Shown here piece by piece: positions 56,003 through 64,000 of a stretch of 64,000 nt of DNA (position 1 is the first letter of the stretch; each line of letters starts with the position of its first letter). Both the position numbers and the translations under genes were made by a program. Source of the stretch: Pseudomonas sp. 8AS (GTDB taxonomy: Bacteria; Pseudomonadota; Gammaproteobacteria; Pseudomonadales; Pseudomonadaceae); the NCBI RefSeq assembly GCF_902506505.1, contig NZ_LR733406.1, forward strand, positions 2,256,117 through 2,320,116, in the 5' to 3' direction. The notes below the pieces were generated by a model that ran no database searches, was not told where the DNA came from, and saw only the letters and a program-made list of their open reading frames with translations.

Positions 56003-56797
56003 TCAGTCTTCGATGTTACCCATGGCGGTGGTGTTGAAGCCGCCGTCGACATACATGATCTCGCCGCTGATGCCCGAGGCCAGGTCGGAGCAGAGGAAGG
56101 CGCCGGCGTTGCCGACTTCCTCGATGGTCACGTTGCGACGCAGCGGGGTCTGCTTCTCGTTGGCGGCGAGCATCTTGCGGAAGCTCTTGATGCCGCTTGC
56201 TGCCAGGGTGCGGATCGGGCCGGCGGAGATGCAGTTGACGCGGGTGCCTTCCGGGCCGAGACTGCCGGCCAGGTAGCGCACGCCGGCTTCCAGGCTGGCC
56301 TTGGCCATGCCCATCACGTTGTAGTTGGGCATGGTGCGTTCGGCGCCCAGGTAGGACAGGGTCAGCAGGCTGCCGTTGCGGCCCTTCATCAGCTCGCGGC
56401 CGGCCTTGGCCAGGGCGACGAAGCTGTAGGCGCTGATGTCGTGGGCGATCTTGAAGCCTTCGCGGGTGGTGACTTCGGTGAAGTCGCCATCCAGCTGGTC
56501 GCCCGGGGCGAAGCCCACCGAGTGGACGATGCAGTCCAGGCCGTCCCATTTCTTGGCCAGCTCGGCGAAGACCGTGGCGATTTCCTCGTCATTGGCCACG
56601 TCGCAGGGGAAGCACAGTTCGGGGCCCGAGCCCCAGCCGGCGGCGAATTCCTCGACGCGGCCTTTCAGCTTTTCGTTCTGGTAGGTGAAGGCGAGCTCGG
56701 CGCCCTCGCGATGCATGGCGGCGGCGATGCCCGAGGCAATCGACAGTTTGCTGGCCACGCCAACGATCAGTACGCGCTTACCGGCGAGAAAACCCAT
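56003..56797 (-). CDS. fabI: Enoyl-[acyl-carrier-protein] reductase (NADH), FabI type
   Basis: 264 residues. FabI reduces trans-2-enoyl-ACP in the last step of each fatty-acid elongation cycle. The divergent SDR layout of FabI is clear: [13 protein letters not shown] nucleotide loop, HSVGFAP, Tyr149, and the catalytic pair Tyr159-X6-Lys166 (YNVMGMAK). It is the triclosan target. ATG 56797 fits the family. It lies beside yejF, which it follows on the same strand with a 20-nt gap. Confidence 0.97.
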   Translation of the reverse strand: MGFLAGKRVLIVGVASKLSIASGIAAAMHREGAELAFTYQNEKLKGRVEEFAAGWGSGPELCFPCDVANDEEIATVFAELAKKWDGLDCIVHSVGFAPGDQLDGDFTEVTTREGFKIAHDISAYSFVALAKAGRELMKGRNGSLLTLSYLGAERTMPNYNVMGMAKASLEAGVRYLAGSLGPEGTRVNCISAGPIRTLAASGIKSFRKMLAANEKQTPLRRNVTIEEVGNAGAFLCSDLASGISGEIMYVDGGFNTTAMGNIED

Positions 56798-56817
56798 GTG
56801 CTTTGTTCCTCTTCTGA

Positions 56818-58431
56818 TTAATCGGCCTTGCCGGGAGCCATGAAGGCGGCTTCCAGCAACTGCCGGGTATAGGTGTGCTGCGGGGCGGCGAAGATCGTGT
56901 CGGCCAGGCCTTGTTCCACCACCTTGCCCTGTTTGACCACCATCAGCTGGTGGCTCAGGGCCCTGACCACCGCCAGGTCGTGGCTGATGAACAGGTAGGT
57001 CAGGTTGTACTTGGCCTGCAACGAGCGCAACAACTCCACCACTTGGCGCTGCACCGTACGGTCGAGCGCCGAGGTGGGCTCGTCCAACAGAATCAGCGCC
57101 GGTTTCAGCACCAGTGCCCGGGCAATGGCAATCCGCTGCCGTTGCCCGCCGGAAAACTCGTGGGGGTAGCGATGCCGGGTTTCCGGATCCAGACCTACTT
57201 CCACGAGCGCGTCGATGACCGCCTGTTCCTGCTCCGCCGGCGTCCCCATGCGGTGGATATCCAGGCCTTCGCCAACGATCTGCCCGACCGACATACGGGG
57301 GCTGAGGCTGCCGAAGGGGTCCTGGAACACCACCTGCATCTGCCGCCGCAATGGCCTTACGGCCTGCTGCGACAACCCGTCCAGCGCCTGGCCCTGGAAG
57401 CGGATGGCGCCCTGGCTGCCGAGCAGCCGCAGGATCGCCAGGCCGAGGGTGGACTTGCCGGAACCGCTTTCACCGACTATGCCCAGGGTCTGGCCCTGGG
57501 GCAGGCTGAAATTGATACCGTCCACCGCCTTCACATGGTCGACCGTACGGCGCAGCAGCCCTTTCTTGATCGGGAACCACACCCGCAGGTCGTCCACTTC
57601 CAACAACGGCGGCCCGGCAGGGTTGGCTGCCGGCCCGCCGCTGGGCTCGGCGCCGAGCAATTCCTGGGTATAGGGATGCTGCGGCGCATGGAACAATTCG
57701 TCACACGACGCCTGTTCGACGATGCGACCGCGCTGCATGACACATACCCGGTGAGCGATTCGTCGCACCAGGTTGAGATCGTGGCTGATCAGCAGCAGCG
57801 ACATGCCCAGGCGCGCCTGCAGATCCTTGAGCAGTTCGAGGATCTTCAGCTGCACGGTGACGTCCAGCGCGGTGGTCGGCTCGTCGGCGATCAGCAGCTC
57901 CGGCTCGTTGGCCAGGGCCATGGCGATCACCACGCGCTGGCGCTGGCCGCCGGATAGTTCATGGGGGTAGGCGCGCAGACGCTTGTGCGGTTCGGGGATG
58001 CCGACCAGTTCGAGCAGCTCCAGGGTGCGCGCGGTGGCGGCCTTGCCGGAGAGGCCCTTGTGCAGGGCGAGGACTTCGTTGATCTGCTTGCCGATGGTGT
58101 GCAGCGGGTTGAGCGAGGTCATCGGCTCCTGGAACACCATGGCGATGCGGTTGCCGCGGATGCCGCGCAGCTTGGCCTCACCGAGGCGCAGCAGGTCCTG
58201 CTCGCCATAGTGGATGCTGCCGCTCGGGTGGCGGGCGAGCGGGTAGGGCAGCAGGCGCAGGATCGAGTGGGCGGTGACCGACTTGCCCGAGCCGCTTTCG
58301 CCGACCAGGGCCAGGGTCTCGCCGCGCCTGATGTCGAAGCTGACGCCTTCGACCACGCGCTGGACGAGGCTGCCGGTGACGAACTCGACGGCCAGGTCGC
58401 GGACTTCGATCAGGTTGTTCGCGTCGGTCAT
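56818..58431 (-). CDS. yejF: Microcin C / peptide ABC transporter ATP-binding protein
   Basis: 537 residues, two fused ATPase domains as in YejF. Walker A GESGSGKS appears twice (about residues 40-47 and 318-325), with LSGGQRQR / FSGGQRQR signatures and [12 protein letters not shown] / [12 protein letters not shown]alker B. Start ATG 58431 ([10 protein letters not shown]) is preferred to a frame opening at 58455. It powers uptake of oligopeptides and microcin C-like compounds with YejA, YejB and YejE, encoded directly upstream. The gene begins one base after the yejE stop. Confidence 0.93.
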   Translation of the reverse strand: MTDANNLIEVRDLAVEFVTGSLVQRVVEGVSFDIRRGETLALVGESGSGKSVTAHSILRLLPYPLARHPSGSIHYGEQDLLRLGEAKLRGIRGNRIAMVFQEPMTSLNPLHTIGKQINEVLALHKGLSGKAATARTLELLELVGIPEPHKRLRAYPHELSGGQRQRVVIAMALANEPELLIADEPTTALDVTVQLKILELLKDLQARLGMSLLLISHDLNLVRRIAHRVCVMQRGRIVEQASCDELFHAPQHPYTQELLGAEPSGGPAANPAGPPLLEVDDLRVWFPIKKGLLRRTVDHVKAVDGINFSLPQGQTLGIVGESGSGKSTLGLAILRLLGSQGAIRFQGQALDGLSQQAVRPLRRQMQVVFQDPFGSLSPRMSVGQIVGEGLDIHRMGTPAEQEQAVIDALVEVGLDPETRHRYPHEFSGGQRQRIAIARALVLKPALILLDEPTSALDRTVQRQVVELLRSLQAKYNLTYLFISHDLAVVRALSHQLMVVKQGKVVEQGLADTIFAAPQHTYTRQLLEAAFMAPGKAD

Positions 58432-58432
58432 C

Positions 58433-59452
58433 TCATTTCCTCGGGTCGAAGGCATCGCGCGCGGCTTCGCCGATGAACACCAGCAGGCTGAGCATCAGCG
58501 CCAGCACGGCGAAGGCGCTGATGCCCAGCCAGGGCGCCTGCAGGTTGGACTTGCCCTGGGCCACCAGCTCGCCCAGCGACGGCGCGCCGGGCGGCAGGCC
58601 GAAGCCGAGGAAGTCCAGGGCGGTCAGGGTGCCGATCGCGCCGGTGAGGATGAACGGCATGAAGGTCATGGTCGAGACCATGGCGTTGGGCAGGATATGG
58701 CGGAACATGATGGCGCCGTTCTGCATGCCCAGGGCGCGCGCGGCGCGCACGTACTCCAGGTTGCGCCCGCGGAGGAACTCGGCGCGCACCACGTCGACCA
58801 GGCTCATCCAGGAAAACAGCAGCATGATGCCCAGCAGCCACCAGAAGTTGGGCTGCACGAAGCTGGCCAGGATGATCAGCAGGTAGAGCACCGGCAGGCC
58901 CGACCAGATTTCCAGGAAGCGCTGGCCGACCAGGTCGACCCAGCCGCCATAGAAGCCCTGCAGGGCGCCGGCCAGCACGCCGATCAGCGAGCTGAGCAGG
59001 GTCAGCACCAGGGCGAACAGCACCGACACGCGGAAGCCGTAGATCACCCGTGCCAGCACGTCGCGGCCCTGGTCGTCGGTGCCCAGCCAGTTCTGCGCCG
59101 AGGGTGGCGCGGGCGCCGGCACCTGCAGTTCGTAGTTGATGCTGGAGTAGTCGAAGGGGATCGGCGGCCAGAGCATCCAGCCGTCCTTCGCGGCGATCAG
59201 CTCGCGGATGTAGGGGCTCTTGTAGTTGGCCTGCAGGGGGAATTCGCCGCCGAAGGTGGTTTCCGGGTAGCGCTTGAGCACCGGGAAGAACCACTGGCCG
59301 TCATAGCGCACGGCCAGCGGCTTGTCGTTGGCGATCAGCTCGGCGCCCAGGCTGAGGATGAACAGGCCGAGGAACAGCCACAGCGACCACCAGCCGCGCT
59401 TGTTGCTTTTGAACCGGGCGAAGCGCCGTTGGTTGAGCGGGGAGAGTTTCAT
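58433..59452 (-). CDS. yejE: Peptide ABC transporter permease
   Basis: 339 residues, inner-membrane permease of the OppC/YejE type: first helix at about 22-45 after a basic tail (RRFARFKSNKRGWW), a large periplasmic loop, then five helices with the EAA-loop (EFLRGRNLEYVRAARALGMQNGAIMFRHILPNA) contacting the ATPase. Gaps of one base separate it from yejB and yejF. Confidence 0.94.
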   Translation of the reverse strand: MKLSPLNQRRFARFKSNKRGWWSLWLFLGLFILSLGAELIANDKPLAVRYDGQWFFPVLKRYPETTFGGEFPLQANYKSPYIRELIAAKDGWMLWPPIPFDYSSINYELQVPAPAPPSAQNWLGTDDQGRDVLARVIYGFRVSVLFALVLTLLSSLIGVLAGALQGFYGGWVDLVGQRFLEIWSGLPVLYLLIILASFVQPNFWWLLGIMLLFSWMSLVDVVRAEFLRGRNLEYVRAARALGMQNGAIMFRHILPNAMVSTMTFMPFILTGAIGTLTALDFLGFGLPPGAPSLGELVAQGKSNLQAPWLGISAFAVLALMLSLLVFIGEAARDAFDPRK

Positions 59453-59453
59453 C

Positions 59454-60539
59454 TCAATGCTCCCGGCTTTCGAAGTCGATGCGCGGATCGACCAGGGTGT
59501 AGGTGATGTCGCCGATGAGTTTCACGACCAGTCCCAGCAAGGTGAAGATGAACAGGGTGCCGAACACCACCGGATAGTCGCGGTTGATCGCCGCCTCGAA
59601 GCTCATCAGGCCCAGGCCGTCGAGGGAGAAGATCACTTCGATCAGCAGGGAGCCGGTGAAGAAAATGCCGATGAAGGCCGAGGGGAAGCCGGCGATGATG
59701 ATCAGCATGGCGTTACGGAACACGTGGCCGTAGAGCACGCTGGTGTTGCTCAGGCCCTTGGCGCGGGCGGTAACCACGTACTGCTTGCCGATCTCGTCGA
59801 GGAAGCTGTTCTTGGTCAGTAGGGTCAGGGTGGCGAAGTTGCCGATCACCAGGGCCGTCACCGGCAGCGCCAGGTGCCAGAAGTAGTCGAGCAGCTTGCC
59901 GCCCAGGCTCAGCTCGTCGAAGTTGCCCGAGGTCAGCCCGCGCAGGGGGAACCAGTCCCAGTAACTGCCGCCGGCGAACAGCACAATCAGCAGGATGGCG
60001 AAGAGGAACGCCGGGATGGCGTAGCCGATGATGATCGCGGTACTGGTCCATACGTCGAAGGCGCTGCCGTGGCGGGTGGCCTTGGCGATGCCGAGGGGGA
60101 TCGACACCAGGTACATGATCAGGGTGCTCCACAGCCCCAGGGAGATCGACACCGGCATCTTCTCCAGCACCAGGTCGATCACGCTGGCGTCGCGGAAGAA
60201 GCTCTCGCCGAAGTCCAGCTGGGCGTAGTTCTTCAGCATCAGCCAGAAGCGCTCGGGGGCCGACTTGTCGAAGCCGTACATCTTCTCGATTTCTTCGATC
60301 AGCTTGGGGTCCAGGCCCTGGGCGCCGCGGTAGGTGGAGCCGGCCACGGAGACTTCGCCGCCACCGCCGGAGATGCGCCCGGTGGCGCCGCCGGCGGCGG
60401 CATCGAAGCCCTCCAGCTTGGCGATCATCTGTTCCACCGGCCCGCCGGGAGCGGCCTGGACGATGAGGAAGTTGATCAGCAGGATGCCGAACAGGGTCGG
60501 GATGATCAGCAGCAGGCGGCGCAGGATGTAGGCGAGCAT
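59454..60539 (-). CDS. yejB: Peptide ABC transporter permease
   Basis: 361 residues, inner-membrane permease of the OppB/YejB type, six helices. The first helix [27 protein letters not shown] begins at the start codon. A periplasmic loop rich in Gly/Ala (about 47-60, the [14 protein letters not shown] segment) is longer than in OppB and is typical of YejB. The EAA loop is [26 protein letters not shown]. It starts immediately after the yejA stop. Confidence 0.94.
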   Translation of the reverse strand: MLAYILRRLLLIIPTLFGILLINFLIVQAAPGGPVEQMIAKLEGFDAAAGGATGRISGGGGEVSVAGSTYRGAQGLDPKLIEEIEKMYGFDKSAPERFWLMLKNYAQLDFGESFFRDASVIDLVLEKMPVSISLGLWSTLIMYLVSIPLGIAKATRHGSAFDVWTSTAIIIGYAIPAFLFAILLIVLFAGGSYWDWFPLRGLTSGNFDELSLGGKLLDYFWHLALPVTALVIGNFATLTLLTKNSFLDEIGKQYVVTARAKGLSNTSVLYGHVFRNAMLIIIAGFPSAFIGIFFTGSLLIEVIFSLDGLGLMSFEAAINRDYPVVFGTLFIFTLLGLVVKLIGDITYTLVDPRIDFESREH

Positions 60540-62654
60540 TCAGCGAACTTCCTCGGCCGGCGCAGTGGCGCTGGGTTCTGTGGCGCCGACCGGGTGCTCT
60601 TCCCACCAGGTCATCAGGCCGTAGTCGTACAGCGGGGTCACCGCCGGGCGGCCGAAGCGCTTCCAGTAGGCTACGCGCCAGGTGTCGACGTAGTAGTTGG
60701 GCACCACGTAGTGGCCCCACAGCAGTACGCGGTCGAGGGCGCGCGCATGGTTGATCAGTGCCTGGCGCGAGTCGGCGCGGATCAGGCCTTCTACCAGTTG
60801 GTCGATGGCCGGGTCGCGCAGGCCGATCAGGTTGCTGCTGCCGGGGTTGTCGGCGCTGCTGGAGTGCCAGAAGTCCAGCTGCTCGTTGCCCGGCGAGCTG
60901 GATTGCGGCCAGATCGCCGAGGTCATGTCGAAGTCGCGCGAGCGCAGGCGGTTGATGAACTGCGAGGTATCGACCCGGCGGATCTGCAGGTCGATACCCA
61001 GTTCGGCCAGGTTGCGCTTGAACGGCAGGATCACCCGCTCCAGGTTGGCCTGGTAGTTGAGGAACTCGAAGGCCAGTTGCTTGCCCTGGGCATCGATCAT
61101 CTTGTCGTCTTCGATGCGGTAGCCGGCCTCGGTGAGCAGCTGGTAGGCGCGCCGGCTCTGCTCGCGGATGATACCGCTGGCATCGCTGACCGGCGGCTTG
61201 AACTCGGTGGTGAAGACCTCCGGCGGCACTTTTCCGCGCAGCGGTTCGAGCAGCTTCAGTTCCTCGCTGTCCGGCAGGCCGCGGGCGGCCATTTCCGAGT
61301 TCTCGAAGTAGCTGTGGGTGCGCTTGTAGGCGTTGTGGAACAGCTGTTTGCTGGCCCACTCGAAGTCAAACAGCAGGGCGATCGCCTCGCGCACCCGGCG
61401 ATCCTGGAAGATCGGCCGGCGGGTGTTGAACACGTAACCCTGCATGCCCACCGGGTTGTGGTTGGGAATTGCCTGCTGGACGAACTTGCCGGCGCGCAGG
61501 GCCGGGGAGTCGTAACCGGTGGTCCAGTCCTTGGCCGAGTACTCGAGGTTGACGTCGAACTGCCCGGCCTTGAAGGCCTCCAGCGCTACCGAGGTGTCGC
61601 GGTAGTAGTCCATGTCGATGCGCGCGAAGTTGTACAGGCCGCGCGCCACCGGCAGGTCTTTGGCCCACCAGTCCGGGTTGCGTTCGAAGCGGATCGAACT
61701 GCCCGGGGCGATCTTGCTGATGTGGTAGGGGCCGCTGCCCAGCGGCGCCTCCAGGCTGGTTTCGGCGAAGTCGCGCTTGGCCGGCAGCAGCTTGAGCTGG
61801 GCCAGGCTGTCGAGCACGGCCTGGGCGGGCTGGCGTGGGAAGCTCAGCTGCAGGCTGGACTCGTCGAGGGCCTTGAGCTGTTCGGCCGGCGGTAGCTCGG
61901 GATTGCCGGCGGCCAGTTGCTCATAGTTGCGGCGGATGCTGTCGAGCGGCAGGGCCTGGGTGCCATCCAGCGCCTTGATCAGCAGCTTGCCGTCCGCCTG
62001 CGCGGTGAGGCTGGCCAGCTGGTCGAGGCGCTGGGCGCTGTTGGCCTGGCTGGCGTCCAGTTCGTTCCACCAGTGCTGGGGCAGGATTTCCAGCTGGCCG
62101 AGGATCAGCGGCAGCTCGCGGTTGCCCGTGTGCTTGAAGTCGAAGCGCACGCGGTGCGGGTCTTCGGCCACCACCTGGGCCACGTCGGCGTAATAGTGGC
62201 GGTACTGCGGGTGGCCGTGCTTGACCAGGGCATTGAAGGTGAACACCACGTCCGCGGCGGTGACCGGCACGCCGTCGCGGAAGCGCGCCTTGGGGTTCAG
62301 GTAGAAGCGCACGAAGCTGTTGTCCGGCGCTTTCTCGATCTTCTCGGCGAGCAGGCCGTATTCGGTGAAGGGTTCGTCCAGCGAGCGGTAGGTCAGGCTG
62401 TCGTAGAGCAGGCCGATGCGGTCGGCGACGTTGCCCTTGGGGATGAACGGGTTGAGGCTGTCGAAGCCGCCCAGGCCGGGCAGGCGCAGGGTGCCGCCCT
62501 TGGGGGCGTCCGGGTTGACGTAGGCGAAGTGCTGGAAGCCGGCCGGGTACTTGGCCGGCTCGCCATACAGGGTCAGCGCGTGCTGCGGGGCCGCCTGGGC
62601 CAGGCCAGCGTACAGCAGCAGGCCGGCAGCTAGGGTGCGCAGGGGATTCGTCAT
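60540..62654 (-). CDS. yejA: Peptide ABC transporter substrate-binding protein, second of a tandem pair
   Basis: 704 residues with a signal peptide (1-22, TLAAGLLLYAGLAQA then APQ). It contains a Peptides-binding SBP type 5 fold: TLYGEPAKYPAGFQHFAYVNPDAPKGGTL, then NPFIPKG. The length is about 100 residues above the classic YejA because of an extra segment at 205-260. It captures oligopeptides in the periplasm and delivers them to YejBE. Start ATG 62654 overlaps the end of the upstream SBP gene by four bases; the longer open frame is artefact. Confidence 0.92.
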   Translation of the reverse strand: MTNPLRTLAAGLLLYAGLAQAAPQHALTLYGEPAKYPAGFQHFAYVNPDAPKGGTLRLPGLGGFDSLNPFIPKGNVADRIGLLYDSLTYRSLDEPFTEYGLLAEKIEKAPDNSFVRFYLNPKARFRDGVPVTAADVVFTFNALVKHGHPQYRHYYADVAQVVAEDPHRVRFDFKHTGNRELPLILGQLEILPQHWWNELDASQANSAQRLDQLASLTAQADGKLLIKALDGTQALPLDSIRRNYEQLAAGNPELPPAEQLKALDESSLQLSFPRQPAQAVLDSLAQLKLLPAKRDFAETSLEAPLGSGPYHISKIAPGSSIRFERNPDWWAKDLPVARGLYNFARIDMDYYRDTSVALEAFKAGQFDVNLEYSAKDWTTGYDSPALRAGKFVQQAIPNHNPVGMQGYVFNTRRPIFQDRRVREAIALLFDFEWASKQLFHNAYKRTHSYFENSEMAARGLPDSEELKLLEPLRGKVPPEVFTTEFKPPVSDASGIIREQSRRAYQLLTEAGYRIEDDKMIDAQGKQLAFEFLNYQANLERVILPFKRNLAELGIDLQIRRVDTSQFINRLRSRDFDMTSAIWPQSSSPGNEQLDFWHSSSADNPGSSNLIGLRDPAIDQLVEGLIRADSRQALINHARALDRVLLWGHYVVPNYYVDTWRVAYWKRFGRPAVTPLYDYGLMTWWEEHPVGATEPSATAPAEEVR

Positions 62655-64000
62655 CGAGCAGTCTCCGTGGGCTTCAGCCACCAGGCCCGCAGCCCGAGGG
62701 TATAGGGCGGGGTGGTGACGAAGGCGAACCGGTTGCGGTACGCCAGGCGGTGATGATTGATGTACCAGTTGGGAATGCTGTAGTGCTGCCAGAGCAGGAT
62801 GCGGTCGATGGCGCGGCTGGCGGCGACCTGCTCGTCGCGGCTCTGCGCGGCCAGCAGCTTTTCCAGCAGGCTGTCGATCACCGGGTGGGCGACGCCGGCG
62901 TAGTTCTTGCCGCCCTTGACGTCGACCTGGCTGGAGTGGAAGTACTGCCATTGTTCCAGGCCGGGGCTGAGGCTCTGCGGCAGGGTCATCAGGATCATGT
63001 CGTAGTCGAAGTGGTCGAGGCGCTGCTTGTACTGGGCGCGATCGACGGTACGCAGGCTGGCCTGGATGCCGATGCTGGCGAGGTTCTCGGTGTAGGGCTG
63101 GAGAATGCGCTCCAGGTTCGGGTTGACCAGCAGGATCTCGAAACGCAGCGGCTGGCCCTTGGCGTTGACCAGGGTTTGCCCGGAAGGTTTCCAGCCGGCT
63201 TCGGCGAGCAGGCCGAGCGCCTTGCGCAGGGTTTCCCGTGGCACGCCGGCGCCATCGGTACGGGGCAGGGCGAAGGCTTCGCCGAACAGGCGCGCCGGCA
63301 GCTGCTTGCGGTAGGGCGAGAGCAGCAGCCACTCGGCGCCTTCCGGCTTGCCGCTGGCGGCGAACTCGCTGTTCGGGTAGTAGCTGCTGGTGCGCTGGTA
63401 GGCGCTGTTGAACAGGGCGCGGTTGGTCCACTCGAAGTCGAACATCAGGCCCAGGGCCTCGCGCACCTTGCGCTCGGCGAAGGTGGCGCGGCGGCTGTTC
63501 ATGAACAGCGCCTGGGTCTGGGTGGGAATCTGGTGCGGGATCTCGGCGCGGATCACCTCGCCGCGGGCGATGGCGGGGAAGCGGTAGCCGTTGGCCCAGT
63601 TCTTCGCCTGGTGCTCGATGTAGAAGTCGAATTCGTCGGCCTTGAAGGCCTCGAAGGCGACGTTGCTGTCGCGGTAGAACTCCACCTCGACGCGGTCGAA
63701 GTTGTACTTGCCGCGGTTGACCGGCAGCTTCTCGCCCCACCAGTCCTTGACCCGCTCGAATACCAGGCCTCGGCCCGGATTGATCCGGCTGATGCGGTAG
63801 GGGCCGCTGCCCAGTGGCGCCTCGAAGCTGGTGGCCTTGAAGTCGCGACCCTTCCAGTAGTGCTGGGCCAGCACCGGCAGTTCGCCCAGGCGCAGGATCA
63901 GCAGCGGGTTGCCGGCTCGCTTGAAGACGAAGCGGATGCGATGGCGGTTGAGGATGTCGACGCGCTTCACTTCCTGCAGGTTGGTGCGGTACTGCGGGTG
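62651..64000 (-). CDS. Peptide ABC transporter substrate-binding protein, first of a tandem pair, 5' end outside window
   Basis: The frame runs open to the right edge (beyond the internal ATG at 63970 the codons read HPQYRTNLQEVKRV), so the N-terminus and signal peptide are missing. The 450 visible residues are homologous to the downstream YejA (SBP family 5; shared segments such as FEAPLGSGPYRISRINPGRGLVFERVKDWWGE and FLLVNPNLERILQPY). Two SBPs for one Yej transporter imply two substrate sets. The stop overlaps the ATG of the second SBP by four bases. Confidence 0.9.
   Translation of the reverse strand, partial: HPQYRTNLQEVKRVDILNRHRIRFVFKRAGNPLLILRLGELPVLAQHYWKGRDFKATSFEAPLGSGPYRISRINPGRGLVFERVKDWWGEKLPVNRGKYNFDRVEVEFYRDSNVAFEAFKADEFDFYIEHQAKNWANGYRFPAIARGEVIRAEIPHQIPTQTQALFMNSRRATFAERKVREALGLMFDFEWTNRALFNSAYQRTSSYYPNSEFAASGKPEGAEWLLLSPYRKQLPARLFGEAFALPRTDGAGVPRETLRKALGLLAEAGWKPSGQTLVNAKGQPLRFEILLVNPNLERILQPYTENLASIGIQASLRTVDRAQYKQRLDHFDYDMILMTLPQSLSPGLEQWQYFHSSQVDVKGGKNYAGVAHPVIDSLLEKLLAAQSRDEQVAASRAIDRILLWQHYSIPNWYINHHRLAYRNRFAFVTTPPYTLGLRAWWLKPTETAR

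Noticed and set aside
59874..61895. 673-residue plus-strand frame opposite the yejB/yejA genes
   Set aside because: Same shadow effect. The minus-strand genes carry clear ABC permease and SBP motifs; the plus-strand frame shows only low-complexity residues.

Overview
The window is GC-rich Pseudomonas-type (Gammaproteobacteria) chromosome. Evidence: the order tig-clpP-clpX-lon-hupB-ppiD-fabI-yejFEBA, the block PilZ/GDPD/lolCDE/DUF2062/comEC/exbBD/lpxK/kdsB/ptpA/murB, and lpxH-ppiB-glnS-cysS, all of which match the order I know from Pseudomonas aeruginosa; Entner-Doudoroff genes; a TTG-started HU-beta; and short REP-like repeats of the GGAGCGGC type. There is no integrase, transposase, CRISPR array or rRNA. 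No stretch above about 300 bases lacks a gene or tRNA. Species cannot be fixed from the sequence alone.

Layout. 1-755: 3' part of a LysR regulator. 797-2833: gltX and two identical tRNA-Ala(GGC)/tRNA-Glu(TTC) pairs behind a strong sigma70 promoter. 2967-4470: TetR regulator and alpha/beta hydrolase. 4579-8318: an Entner-Doudoroff group pgl, edd, eda plus a small thioesterase, then dusC. 9481-10024: small heat-shock gene ibpA with a sigma32-type promoter and a ROSE-like RNA thermometer. 10160-11759: leftward PilZ, small exported protein and glycerophosphodiesterase. 11854-15032: lolC-lolD-lolE. 15077-22608: DUF2062, comEC, then a tightly packed envelope operon exbB-exbD-lpxK-trm112-like-kdsB-LMW phosphatase-murB. 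22769-28699: an orphan SPFH protein, lpxH, ppiB, glnS, cysS.

28757-45712 is an accessory block inserted between cysS and folD: an orphan UvrD-like helicase; an Lrp-type regulator with a class C beta-lactamase directly behind it; an EamA exporter; two divergent LysR/SDR modules separated by an FKBP; a GGDEF-EAL protein; an ApbE / PepSY-flavodoxin-reductase / DUF2271 operon; and a P1B-type ATPase ending in a hemerythrin domain. 45884-47331: folD and tRNA-Arg, -His, -Leu. 47469-58431: the proteostasis cluster tig, clpP, clpX, lon, hupB, ppiD, then fabI. 56818-64000: the leftward Yej peptide ABC transporter with two tandem substrate-binding proteins, the upstream one cut by the window end.

The best candidate for a less-described system is 39537-43311. 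A secreted DUF2271 protein carrying a DGISGAS flavinylation-like motif is encoded with a membrane flavoreductase and an FMN transferase, behind direct repeats with an 11-bp period that look like response-regulator boxes. Its ApbE has no visible signal peptide, which leaves open where flavinylation happens. Next to it, on the same strand, lies the P1B-5-like ATPase-hemerythrin fusion.
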